Origin: Flavobacteria bacterium RIFCSPLOWO2_12_FULL_35_11
GTDB lineage: Bacteria; Bacteroidota; Bacteroidia; Flavobacteriales; Flavobacteriaceae
DNA: 45,526 nucleotides
Direction of reading: 5' to 3'
NCBI GenBank assembly: GCA_001800975.1
Contig: MGWK01000069.1
Span: 1 to 45,526, forward strand
Part shown: in pieces, positions 16,917-28,200 of the stretch
How positions within the stretch are numbered: the first letter of the stretch is position 1
Layout of the letters: every line of letters begins with the position of its first letter
Notes under the pieces: generated by a model
Database searches by the model: none
The model's input: the letters and a program-made list of their open reading frames with translations, nothing else
What the model was told of the DNA's origin: nothing
Position numbers and translations under genes: made by a program

Positions 16917-19900
16917 ATGACAAACAAAAATTTATTAACTATTTTTTTTATTCTGCTTTTTATTGCCACGGGATATGCTCAGAAAAAAACCATTACTGGT
17001 GTGGTCACTTCAGGTGGAGGGCCATTGCCAGGCGTAAGTATCGTTATTAAAGGAACGGCCATTGGTGTTATATCTGATTTTGATGGAAATTATTCTATCA
17101 ATGTGGATGAAGTAAATGACATTTTAATTTTTTCTTTTATGGGTTTCAAAACCCAAGAGGTAAATATTGGAAATCGCAAAGTCGTTAATATAGATATGCA
17201 GGAGAGCGCAGAGGGTCTTGATGAGGTTGTTGTAGTGGGTTATGGAACTCAAAAAAGAAAAGATTTAACGGGTGCTGTAGAAACCATATCTTCTGAAGAC
17301 ATTACAAAAACGCCAAGTACTTCATTGGATCAGTCTCTTGGAGGTCAAGTGGCGGGTGTTTTTATTGCCAATAGGGGTGGAGATGCCGCAGCACCTATTG
17401 AGGTTAGGATACGTGGTGTTGGTACGACAGGCAATAACCAACCTTTATTCGTAGTGGATGGTATTCCGTTGGTTCAAACATCTAATCAAACCGTTAATAC
17501 AGCATCAAACACAGAAAGTAATCCTTTGTCAACTTTAAATCCAAATGATATTGAATCTATAAATGTTCTTAAAGATGCTTCTGCAGCTGCAATTTACGGC
17601 GCAAGAGCTGCTAATGGTGTTGTAATCATAACTACCAAAAGGGGTAAAAAAGGTGGCACTAAAATAGATTATGATGTTTATACAACTATGTCTAGTAACA
17701 GAAAGATGTATGATGTTTTAAATACAGAACAATATATTGAATATCAGGCGGCACTTGGTGATGATCACGATTTTTCTCAATTTAATGGGGCTCCAACTTA
17801 TGATTGGCAGGATGCGGTTTTTAGAACGGGCTCTACAGTGAACCATAATATTGGTGTGAGTGGTGGAAGTGAAAAAATGAATTTTAACATTTCGGCCGGA
17901 TATATAGATCAGGAAGGAATCGAATTAGCCCAAAATTTTAAGCGCTATACTTTTGCTGCAAATTCTGATATTAAAGTGGGTGACCGTTTTAAATTCGGGG
18001 AGTCTTTAACCTTTGGTAGCGCAAATAGGTTAGTGCAGTCAGAGCCTGGTGCAGCAGCTGCTTACCATGCCGCGTCTAATGTGCCTTTTTTTCCTATTTA
18101 TGATGAAAATGGGCCTCAAGGTTATTCTTATGTTAGTGAAGAAACTGTAGGCAATGCAATGTGGTCATATCCTTCTGCAGATAGACAGATTGTTGCGATT
18201 AATGACCTTAGAAATAATGAAACTCGTGTAAAAACAAATAGAATTCTAGGAAGTATTTATGGGGAAGTAGAATTATTTAAAGGGCTTAAATACCGATTTA
18301 CAGCAGGTATAGATTATCAGGTTGGTGTAGGGCAATGGTTTCAAAATGCTTATGATTATGGTGAAGGAGAAGGAAATTCATTTGGCATTAGTTCATTGAC
18401 AAAAGAAAGACCTATTGAGAAAACAGTTAATATTTCAAATATTTTAACTTATGACAAAACCTTCGGAAAACATAGTCTTTCTTTTTTATTGGGGCATGAA
18501 GAAACAAAATTTGATTTCACCAAGTTAAGAGGACAGGCAACAAATTTATTAAATACCAGCGTGCTTTTTGTAAATACAGGTGAGACTTCTTCGGTGACTG
18601 AAGAAGCGGATCAATGGGCAATTAGAGGGTATTTAGGCAGGGTAAATTACAACTATAATGACAAGTATTTGGCAACTATCAACCTTAGAAGGGATGAAAC
18701 TTCAAGATTTTCATCAGAAAACAGAGTTGATTATTTTCCATCTTTTGCTTTGGGTTGGAGAGCTAGTGATGAGGATTTCTTGAAAGAATCCAAAACAATT
18801 AATAATTTAAAGGTTAGAGCATCTTGGGGGCAGGCAGGTAATCAGTTTACGGGTGCTAACTTTGCTTATTTGAGTCAATTAAACCTTACTTCTGCTTATG
18901 TTATTGGTCGTGACCAAACTGTTGTAATTGCTCCAACTTCTATTGTGCTTGCAAATCCAAATTTAAAATGGGAAAAGAGTAATCAAACCAACCTAGGGAT
19001 AGATTTAACAATATTAGACAATACCTTAGATTTTTCTTTAGATTACTATATGAAAGCAACAAAAGATGTTTTAGTGGCAGTGCCATATCCAGCCGTTACA
19101 GGATTTGCACTTTCTACGGATGTCAATTTAGGGGAAATCAGAAATTCAGGTTTAGAATTTACTGCAAACTATCAAAAATCTGTAAATGATGATTTTAAAT
19201 TTGGTATAAATGCCAATATATCAACGGTAAAAAATGAAGTAGTAGATTTAGGAGGATTTACGTTATTAGCCGGTTCTTTTGGTTCGCAAATAAGTAGAAC
19301 CATGGAAGGTGAATCTATGTCTCATTTTTATGGCTATAAAACAGATGGGATTTATCAGACGGATGCCGAAGCTGCATCAGCGATTCCAGATGAGAATTCA
19401 TTTGGATCACCTTCAGCAGGTGATATTCGTTTTGTAGATGTCAATGGCGATGGCGAAATTACAGCGGATGATAAAACGAATATTGGAAGCCCAATCCCAA
19501 CATTTTATTACGGACTTAATTTAAGTGCTAATTATAAAGATTTCGATTTTTCATTATTTATCCAAGGTGTGGGAGGTAATAAAATCTAAAATCAAGCAAG
19601 AAGGGATCTCGAAGGTATGAATGGATACGCGAATCAGTTAACATCAATAATAAATAGATGGGACGGAGAAGGTTCCAGTAATTCTATGCCTAGATTAGAT
19701 GTGGAAGAAACGAATAATAACAACCGTTTTTCTGATCGATGGATAGAAAATGGATCATATGCAAGATTAAAAAATGTTCAAATTGGATATAATTTTGATG
19801 CCGAAAAACTTCAAAATATATTCAATGGGCTTGTTTCTAATGTTAGACTATATGTTGGTGCTCAAAACGTAGCGGTAATTACCAAGTATTCTGGTCTAGA

Positions 19901-20024
19901 TCCAGAAGTAACAAGAGCATTTAGTTTCCAAAAGGGCGAAAATAATTTATCTACAGGTGTAGATGATGGTTATGCACCACCACAGCCATTAAGTGTTCAA
20001 ATTGGAGCAAGAATATCATTTTAA
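16917..20024 (+). pseudogene. SusC/RagA TonB-dependent receptor, interrupted by an in-frame stop
   Basis: Signal peptide MTNKNLLTIFFILLFIATGYAQ, then a carboxypeptidase-regulatory-like domain ('ITGVVTSGGGPLPGVSIVIK', about 25-100). The plug starts at 'DEVVVVGYGTQKRKDLTGAV' and contains 'NVLKDASAAAIYGARAANGV'. The rest is the 22-strand barrel. Translation stops at TAA 19587-19589 after 'FIQGVGGNKI'. The same frame then continues 'NQARRDLEGMNGYANQ' and runs to a normal receptor end, 'VQIGARISF', at 20024. SusC proteins read GGN-x-IYN at this point, so a Tyr codon (TAT or TAC) became TAA. The full frame would be 1036 codons including that stop. As written, the product lacks the last barrel strands and the terminal Phe needed for outer membrane insertion. 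Its susD partner, 21 bases downstream, is intact. A sequencing error must be excluded. Confidence 0.85.
19587..19589 (+). other. premature TAA in susC
   Basis: Single in-frame nonsense codon within an otherwise uninterrupted reading frame. The family consensus GGNDIYN places a tyrosine here. The flanking codons AAA ATC and AAT CAA are intact and there is no shift of frame. Confidence 0.85.
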
Positions 20025-20045
20025 TCAAATTAATAGAATTTAAAT

Positions 20046-21605
20046 ATGAAAATTATAAATAACAATTTAGTAAAAACACGTTCATATAGCCTATTGGTTT
20101 TATTATTTATGCTGGCTAATGGATGTAACGACTTAGATTTACAACCTTTAAACGCTGTCCTTGAAGAGAATTTCTTTATTACTGAAACCGATTTTAAAGG
20201 CGCAACGTTAGCTTCCTATTCTTCAATGCAAAGTTTGTATGCAACGACAGAAGAAAATTTATCGGCTTCAAACGAATGGTGGAAACTTACCATTATGACT
20301 GAGGATAATGTAACCGCTGATCCTGGGAATTTAGGTCTACTAAACTATAGTAAATTTCGACTTTTGAGTGATGACAATGCATTTTCATTTACTTATACAA
20401 TAATTTATCAAGGTGTCCATAGAGCAAATCTTGTATTGGAAAAATTAAAAGAAGATAATGAACTTACGGCAGAGGAAAAATTGCAGTATGAAGGTGAAGC
20501 TAAATTTTTAAGAGCTTGGTTTCATTTTCAAAGCTTTAAGCTTTGGGGTGGTCATGCGCCTTTGATGGAGAATACATTAAAAGATTTTGATCATCTTGCA
20601 GCGGGTAATTCTACGCCAGAAGCGACCATCGCTTTAATAATTAGTGATTTTAAATTTGCTGCAGATAACTTGCCTGATTTTTGGGATGATCAAAATACAG
20701 GAAGAGCAACTTCTTGGGCTGCTAAATCTTATCTTGGTAAAACTCATTTGTATAACAAAGATTTGAATGCTGCACAACCATTTTTTAGAGATGTTTATAA
20801 TAATGGACCATATAGTTTAATGCCTGATTATGCATCAGTATTTTCCTATGATTTTGAAAATAACCAAGAATCTATTTTCGAAATTCAGTTCGCATCAAAT
20901 TCTGATGATAATGGCTGGGTTCTAGATGATTTTCATTCGGAAAATTTTAAAGCGACACAAGGGTACAATAGAGGATCTGACCAGGATATTGACGCAGGGG
21001 CACCATATAGGCCAACAGCTGAATATGCTAACGCTTCAGCTATGGAAGATCCTAGATATGGAACAAATATGTATAAACAAGGAGATACTTATTATGATGG
21101 ATATGGTGACAGTTTTGTGATTGAAGATATGTCAGATTTCTCCGATACAGGATATTTGCTTAAAAAATATAGAGGAGAAAATATTGCAAAAATGTCGGCA
21201 ACAAATGAAGTTGTCGATTATAATAATGAGCGTATTTTTAGGTTCGCAGATTTAATTTTAATGTATGCTGAAACATTGATAGATTCTGATCCAGCATTGG
21301 CAACCCAATTGATTAATCAAGTTCGTCTTCGGTCATTTCCTGGAGCGGTTCCTGTTGCGGGTGGTTTAAGTTCTACCAATCTTACTAAAGCACTGAGATT
21401 GGAAAGAAGATTGGAATTGGCTTTTGAGGGCCACAGATATTTTGACCTTGTCAGATGGGGAATTGCCCAAGAAACTTTTGATGCGCTGACAGAAACGCAC
21501 GAAGGTCATTTATGGAGTTCCAAAACGTCCAACGGTCTGTTTCCTATTCCTCAAAAAGAAATTGACAGAAGTGGAGGAATATTAAAACAAATTCCTGGAT
21601 TATAA
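20046..21605 (+). CDS. SusD/RagB-family nutrient-binding lipoprotein
   Basis: This 519-residue lipoprotein (signal to about C27, LANGC) begins its mature part with the SusD-like 'LDLQPLNAVLEENFFITETDF'. Typical TPR-like helical motifs follow: 'YQGVHRANLVLEKL', 'GEAKFLRAWFHFQSFKLWG' and 'WAAKSYLGKTHLYNKD'. The C-terminal RagB signature 'LRLERRLELAFEGHRYFDLVRWG' is present with 'LFPIPQKEIDRSGGILKQIPG'. It is the lid that captures oligosaccharide on the SusC receptor encoded just upstream. It is intact although its receptor gene carries a stop codon. A strong terminator follows 42 bases after its stop, closing the susC-susD transcript. Confidence 0.93.
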   Translation: MKIINNNLVKTRSYSLLVLLFMLANGCNDLDLQPLNAVLEENFFITETDFKGATLASYSSMQSLYATTEENLSASNEWWKLTIMTEDNVTADPGNLGLLNYSKFRLLSDDNAFSFTYTIIYQGVHRANLVLEKLKEDNELTAEEKLQYEGEAKFLRAWFHFQSFKLWGGHAPLMENTLKDFDHLAAGNSTPEATIALIISDFKFAADNLPDFWDDQNTGRATSWAAKSYLGKTHLYNKDLNAAQPFFRDVYNNGPYSLMPDYASVFSYDFENNQESIFEIQFASNSDDNGWVLDDFHSENFKATQGYNRGSDQDIDAGAPYRPTAEYANASAMEDPRYGTNMYKQGDTYYDGYGDSFVIEDMSDFSDTGYLLKKYRGENIAKMSATNEVVDYNNERIFRFADLILMYAETLIDSDPALATQLINQVRLRSFPGAVPVAGGLSSTNLTKALRLERRLELAFEGHRYFDLVRWGIAQETFDALTETHEGHLWSSKTSNGLFPIPQKEIDRSGGILKQIPGL

Positions 21606-21646
21606 TAAGATAATAGTATTGATTAATGTTTTTTTAATTATTTTGG

Positions 21647-21690
21647 CATCTATAAAGAATAAATAAAAAGATTCTTTATAGATGTTTTTT
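21647..21690 (+). terminator. intrinsic terminator after susD
   Basis: CATCTATAAAGAAT (21647-21660) pairs perfectly over 14 bases with 21671-21684 around a 10-base loop, followed by six T residues. It separates susC-susD from the FG-GAP genes. Confidence 0.92.
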
Positions 21691-21758
21691 GTTAGTATTA
21701 AAAACATTTTAGTAGCCTAGCCAACCAACACCTTTTTTAAATAATAAATATCGCTTGA

Positions 21759-24700
21759 ATGAATTTATTTTTTTTCCACAAATCAAGATACAAGCTTTTA
21801 CTCTTTTATTTTATAGGGTTTTTAGTTTTTAGTTGTAACCCTAAAGACAAAAAAACACCTCTTTTTGAACTTCTGGATTCCAAGTTTACAAATATTGACT
21901 TTGAAAACACTTTATTATCAACAGATTCCTTAAATATTCTCAACTTTGAGTATATGTTTAACGGAGGCGGGGTTGGTATTGGAGACATAAATAATGATGG
22001 TTTGCAGGATATCTATTTCACAGGAAATCAAGTTTCAAGTAAATTATACTTAAACCTAGGCGATTTCAAGTTTAAGGACATCACTAAATTGGCACAAGTG
22101 GGAACTACAGGATGGATTAATGGGGTATCGATGACCGATATTAACCAAGATGGTTTGTTGGATATCTATGTATGCAAAGGAGGACCTAGAAACACATCTG
22201 AAAGGGATATGGCAAATTTGGTTTTCATAAATCAAGGAAATAACTCCTTTAAAGAGATGGGGAAGGAGCTAGGTATCGCAGATGTAGGATATAGTATTCA
22301 GGCTATCTTTTTTGATTACGATAAGGACGGTCACCAGGATTTATATTTGCTTACCAATGCGCTTGTTCCCTTTAATAGAAATGCATCAAAATCAAAAATG
22401 ATTAAGGGCGAAGCTGCCAGCACAGATCGTCTATACAAAAATAATGGCGATGGAACTTTTTCCAATGTTTCTAAACAAGCGGGGATTACCATAGAAGGCT
22501 TCGGTCTGGGTGTTGCCATTTGTGATATCAATGACGATGGTTGGTTGGATGTGTATGTTTCTAATGATTTTCTGACCAATGATATACTATATATTAATAA
22601 TGGTGACGGCACTTTTTCTGATAAAATTTCTGACTATGTGAAGCATCAGAGTTTTAATGGAATGGGCGTAGAAATTTCCGATGTCAATAATGATGGTCTT
22701 TCTGATATTTTGGTTCTGGATATGTTGCCGCAAGACAATAAGCGACTTAAACAAACAGTGGGATATTTTAGTTATGATAAACAGAAGCTGAATATGGATT
22801 TCGGCTATATGCCACAGTATGTGAGAAATACACTTCAGTTAAATAATGGAAATGGAACTTTTAGTGAAATTGGACAGCTTTCAGGCATCTATAATACCGA
22901 CTGGAGTTGGGCCCCCCTCATTGCGGATTTTGATAATGATGGCTGGAAAGATATATTTATTACCAATGGATATAGAAGAGATGTAACAAATTTGGATTTC
23001 ATTGTTTATGGACAAAAGGCAGCCTCCTTTGGGACCAAAGAAGCCATCAGAAAGGATAAACTCGAGAAATTAAGTGCGCTTCCGGAAGTAAAACTGCACA
23101 ATTATATCTTTAAAAACAACGGTGATCTAACATTTACAGATAAAGTATTAGATTGGGGAATTTCTATTCCTAGTTACTCCAATGGAGCTGCCTATGCAGA
23201 TATGGACAATGATGGAGATTTGGATTTGGTTGTAAATAATATTGATGATAAAGCACATGTCTATAAAAATAATACTATGGAATTTGGTGTTTCACCCGCT
23301 GATAAAAACCATTTTTTACGAGTAAAACTCAAAGGGATACAGAACAAGATTGGAACTAAAGTTTTCTTGAGCATTCATGGAAGAAAACAGTATCAATTTT
23401 TTTCCCCGGTTAGGGGTTATTTATCCACTACTGAAGATATTATGCATTTTGGATTGGGTATAAATAAAAAAATTGACTCATTGAACGTAATTTGGCCTGA
23501 TGGAGCCTCAGAAACAATTAAAAATATTGATTCGGATCAAGTATTGGTGTTAGATTATAAAAATGCTTCAAATAAAAGTAAACCTATTGTGAATAAGGGT
23601 ATGCCATTTTTTACTGAGATTACTGCTGAGTTAGGCATAACATATACCCATAAAGAGAATAACTTTATTGATTTCAATGAACAGGCAGCTTTGTTGCACA
23701 TGAATTCAAGATTGGGGCCTGGAATAGCTGTTGGAGATGTTAATGGTGACAAATTGGAGGATTTTTATATAGGGGCAGCCAATGGAATGAACGGGAGTTT
23801 TTTTATTCAACAACTTAATGGAACTTTTTTGGAGAAAGAATTGAAAATGGGAGAATCTTATGATGATACGGGTGCTTTATTGCTCGATGTGGATTTGGAT
23901 TCTGATTTAGATTTGATTCTTATAAGTGGAGGGGATAACCCAAAGAAGGGCATAAATAATTATGTTGACAGAATATATGAGAACGATGGTAATGGAAACT
24001 TTTTAAAGAAAGATTTGTTGAAAAGGTCAGCTGGCGGTTCTTGTGTTAAAGCTGCAGATTTTGATAGGGATGGGGATCTGGACCTGTTTATTGGAGGTCG
24101 CTCTGTTCAGGGTTCTTACCCATTATCACCTAAGAGCTATTTATTAATCAATGAAAATGGCCACTTTAGGGATGTTACCAAAGAAGTATTTGGAAATGAA
24201 GGAAAGTTAGGAATGGTAAGTGATGCACTTTGGACTGATTTTGATAATGATCATCGGGTTGATCTTATTTTGGTCGGGGAGTTTATGGCTCCGAAATTTT
24301 TTAAAAACAACAAAGGTAAATTATTGGATGTTTCTAATAAAACGGGTCTTAAAAACGCAAGCGGTTGGTGGAATAGCATAGTTTCGGGTGATTATGATAA
24401 GGACGGAGATATGGATTACTTAATGGGAAATTTAGGACAAAATAGTACGTTTAAGGCAAGCGCCCAAGAGCCCATAACGATTTACGCTAAAGATTTTGAC
24501 AACAATGGTTCTGTTGATCCGGTAATTACCTGTTACAGGCAGGGAAAAGAGCAATTAATTCACTCAAGAGAGGTGCTTAATCAACAAATCAACGCAATGA
24601 AATTCCGTTTTAAAACATATGAATCTTATGCCACAACTTCTTTTGACAAGGTGTTTTTAAAAGAAGAATTAGCAGATGCTTACACCTTAAAAGCTGAAAT

Positions 24701-25283
24701 GCTTTCAAGTAGTTATGTGGAAAATTTGGGAAATGGAAATTTTAAGATGAGAGCATTGCCTATAGAGGCTCAATTTGCTCCTGTATTTGGAATGGAAGTT
24801 CAGGACTATAACAATGATGGTTATTTAGATGCTATGTTGGTGGGTAATTTCTATAGTACAGAAGCATTGACAGGTCAATATGATGCAATGGCTGGATTAT
24901 GTTTGTTGGGTAATGGCAAAGGGGAATTTAAGGCAATGAAACCGGTTGAAAGCGGACTAAGAATAGATGGGGATGCCAAAGGGTTGGTTCAGTTACAAGG
25001 CCCTAAAGGCAATCCTATTATCTTGGCGAGTCAAAACTCTGGACGGTTATTGGCTTACACGTATAAATCAAAAAAACAAAGTATTAGTATTGAACCAAAC
25101 GACTCTTATGCCCTGATTTACGGTAAAGATGGGTCTGTCTATAAGAAAGAATTTGCCTATGGTGGCTCTTATTTAAGCCATTCTTCAAGACAATTTTCAA
25201 TTGACAGGGCACATACAAATTACATAGAATTATACTCTTTTAAAGGCAAAATACGAAAAATTGATTTTAATGATGAAAATTAA
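21759..25283 (+). CDS. FG-GAP/VCBS repeat lipoprotein with ASPIC/UnbV domain (paralogue 1)
   Basis: 1174 residues. The signal ends at C26 (LVFSC). The chain carries many FG-GAP blades with Ca-binding-type loops such as 'DINNDGLQD', 'DINQDGLLD', 'DYDKDGHQD' and 'DINDDGWLD', as in integrin-like beta-propellers. An ASPIC/UnbV segment lies around 515-600 ('FLRVKLKGIQNKIGTKVFL', 'LNVIWPDGASETI'). A second propeller half begins near 'ELGITYTHKENNFIDFNEQ'. Such CRTAC1-like lipoproteins are frequent beside SusC/SusD genes, where surface adhesion or glycan binding is presumed but unproven. It is about 70 residues longer than, and clearly homologous along its length to, the next gene, which starts inside its last codons. 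No catalytic site is recognised. Confidence 0.85.
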   Translation: MNLFFFHKSRYKLLLFYFIGFLVFSCNPKDKKTPLFELLDSKFTNIDFENTLLSTDSLNILNFEYMFNGGGVGIGDINNDGLQDIYFTGNQVSSKLYLNLGDFKFKDITKLAQVGTTGWINGVSMTDINQDGLLDIYVCKGGPRNTSERDMANLVFINQGNNSFKEMGKELGIADVGYSIQAIFFDYDKDGHQDLYLLTNALVPFNRNASKSKMIKGEAASTDRLYKNNGDGTFSNVSKQAGITIEGFGLGVAICDINDDGWLDVYVSNDFLTNDILYINNGDGTFSDKISDYVKHQSFNGMGVEISDVNNDGLSDILVLDMLPQDNKRLKQTVGYFSYDKQKLNMDFGYMPQYVRNTLQLNNGNGTFSEIGQLSGIYNTDWSWAPLIADFDNDGWKDIFITNGYRRDVTNLDFIVYGQKAASFGTKEAIRKDKLEKLSALPEVKLHNYIFKNNGDLTFTDKVLDWGISIPSYSNGAAYADMDNDGDLDLVVNNIDDKAHVYKNNTMEFGVSPADKNHFLRVKLKGIQNKIGTKVFLSIHGRKQYQFFSPVRGYLSTTEDIMHFGLGINKKIDSLNVIWPDGASETIKNIDSDQVLVLDYKNASNKSKPIVNKGMPFFTEITAELGITYTHKENNFIDFNEQAALLHMNSRLGPGIAVGDVNGDKLEDFYIGAANGMNGSFFIQQLNGTFLEKELKMGESYDDTGALLLDVDLDSDLDLILISGGDNPKKGINNYVDRIYENDGNGNFLKKDLLKRSAGGSCVKAADFDRDGDLDLFIGGRSVQGSYPLSPKSYLLINENGHFRDVTKEVFGNEGKLGMVSDALWTDFDNDHRVDLILVGEFMAPKFFKNNKGKLLDVSNKTGLKNASGWWNSIVSGDYDKDGDMDYLMGNLGQNSTFKASAQEPITIYAKDFDNNGSVDPVITCYRQGKEQLIHSREVLNQQINAMKFRFKTYESYATTSFDKVFLKEELADAYTLKAEMLSSSYVENLGNGNFKMRALPIEAQFAPVFGMEVQDYNNDGYLDAMLVGNFYSTEALTGQYDAMAGLCLLGNGKGEFKAMKPVESGLRIDGDAKGLVQLQGPKGNPIILASQNSGRLLAYTYKSKKQSISIEPNDSYALIYGKDGSVYKKEFAYGGSYLSHSSRQFSIDRAHTNYIELYSFKGKIRKIDFNDEN

Positions 25284-28200
25284 AATATATAATTGCTTAT
25301 TTGTTTTGTTTTTGACAATGCTGTTTTTGTCCTGTGAAAATAAATCCAAAGACTTATTTACGGCTTTGAAACCCAACAACACCCATATTAATTTTTCTAA
25401 TGATATTGAAGAAGATGACGTGCACAATATCTATAATTTTATGAACATCTACACCGGTGCAGGTGTTGGTGTGGGAGATATTAATAATGATGGGTTGACA
25501 GATGTATTCTTTGCTGGAAACATGGTTTCCAGCAAATTGTATCTTAATAACGGTGGTTTTAATTTTGAAGACATTACCAGCTCAGCCGGCCTACTTTCAA
25601 ATAGATGGGCAACCGGGGTAAGTATGATTGATATTAATCAGGATGGTTGGTTGGATATTTATGTCTGTGTATCAGGTAGTGGGGAAATAAGCGATAGAGC
25701 TAATTTATTGTACATCAATCAAAAAGACAATACTTTTGTGGAGAAAGCTAAGGAATATGGATTGGCAGATACCAGCCAGTCCACCCAAGCTGCTTTTTTT
25801 GATTATGATTTGGATGGTGATCTGGATATGTTTCTTATTATTAACCCCGTAGATTATGCGCTTTCCTCAGTGAATAGAATTAGGCCAAGAAAGTTGCATG
25901 GAGAGTCCGATAGTACGGATAAATTATACCGTAATAATGGAGACAACACATTTACCGATGTGTCTTCAGTGAGCGGGATTTTAATAGAGGGCTATAGCCT
26001 TGGGGTTGGAATCAGTGATATTAATAACGACGGATGGCCTGATGTGTATGTGTCTAATGATTTTCTTACCAATGATATATTGTATATGAACAATGGAGAT
26101 GGGACATTTTCAGATAAATCTAATGTGTTTTTTAAACACACAAGTTTCGCGGGAATGGGTAATGATATTGCTGATGTTAATAATGATGGTTTAATGGATA
26201 TTATGGTATTGGACATGCTTCCGGAAGACAATAAGCGCCAAAAAATGATAATTCCAGCCACAAGTTTTGATAAATTTCAGTTAATGATTGATGCTGGATA
26301 TACTGCCCAATATACACGAAACACCCTTCAACTTAATAATGGGAATGGCTCATTTAGCGAGATTGGTCAATTTTCTGGGATAAGCCAAACCGATTGGAGC
26401 TGGAGTGTCCTTTTTGCAGATTATGATAATGATGGCTATAAAGATGCCTTTATCACCAATGGTTTTAGAAGAGATATTGGAGATTTGGATTATATCAATT
26501 ATCAGCAAGATCTATCACAGCCTTTTGGTACGGAACAGGCCAGAGAACAAAGAAAGTTGAATGCAATTAAAGCGCTTCCGAGTGCAAAAATTAAGAACTA
26601 TTTTTTCAGGAATAATGGTGATTTAACATTTTCTGATACCTCAGAAAGTTGGGGAATTAAAGAGGCTAATTTGTCCAATGGATCCGCTTTTGTAGATTTG
26701 GACAATGATGGGGATTTGGATTTGGTAGTGAACAATGTCAATGAAAAAGCCAGTATTCTAAGGAACAATAGCGACGGAAAATTATCATCGAACTTTATTA
26801 AGATTAAGTTAAAGGGAAAAAAGGAAAATCTTGCTGGTATTGGTGCGAAATTAACATTGCAATCAGCGGGGAATATGCAGTCCTATCAACATTACTTTTC
26901 CAGAGGATATTTATCTGGTGTGGACCAACAAATCCATTTTGGCTTAGGGAAAGAAACAACAGTTGAATCCATCACAATTGTTTGGCCAGATAAACGATCT
27001 CAGATTTTGAAAAATCTTACTTCTAATCAGACCATCACTATTGATTATGCCGATTCTAAAACAATCCTAGCTCAAAACTCTCTTAATAATGAGAAAACTT
27101 TTTTTCATGAAGTGTCTGAGGAAATAGGCGCAACCTACCTGCATAAAGAAAATAAATATATAGATTTCAACGTACAGGCCCTATTGCCACATATGCATTC
27201 TAAAAATGGTCCAAAGATGTCCGTAGGAGATATCAATGGAGATGCTCTGGAAGATTTTTTTATTGGGGGCAGTGCAGATTATAGTGGAAGTTTTTTTCTG
27301 CAAACATCAGAGGGTACTTTTAAGGAAATGCCCTTGAATTTGGACGTAAATTCTGAAGATATGGAGTCCTTATTGTTTGACGCCGATGGTGATGGAGACA
27401 ATGATCTTTACGTAGTTAGCGGAGGAAGTGAGTTTAAAAAAAACAGTAAAGAATATCAAGATCGATTATATATCAACGATGGCAAAGGAAATTTTAGAAG
27501 AGCGATGACAGCATTACCTGATACCCGTTCATCTGGATCAACAGTTACTGCATCCGATTTTGACAACGATGGGGATTTGGATCTGTTTGTGGGCGGTAGG
27601 GTTGTGCCAGAGGAGTACCCATTGCCTCCCAGAAGTTATCTATTAAAAAATAATCATGGAAAATTTACAGATGTAACAAATGAAATTTGTAAAGAGTTAG
27701 TAAATGTGGGAATGGTTACTGCTGCTATTTGGACAGATTATGATCAGGATAAAAAAATTGATTTAATTGTTACAGGAGAGTTTATGTCAATTCGAATTTT
27801 TAAAAATACTGGAAAGAAGTTTAAGGAGGTTACGGATAAGGCAGGTCTGACGCAAACATCAGGTTGGTGGAACAGTTTGATTGCTGCTGATATGGACAAT
27901 GACGGAGATATGGATCTAGTAGCGGGTAATCTTGGAACCAATAGCAGATATAAGGCATCTGCTGGGGAGCCATTATGTATTTATGCAAAGGATTTTGACA
28001 ATAATAACAGTATAGATCCTGTGATGTGTTATTATATACAAGGAAAGAATTATATAGCCCACCCAAGAGATGTCCTGAGAAGCCAGATACCTGCAATGAA
28101 AGGCCGATTCAAAAGTTACAAGGAATATGCAAATGTGAAATTTGAGGATGCATTTTTACCTAAGGAATTACAAAATGCTTATGTGGTAAAAGCGACTAAT

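Noticed and set aside
25261-25269. TTG start for the second FG-GAP lipoprotein
   Set aside because: Two ATG codons 9 and 12 bases further in give a proper lipoprotein signal.
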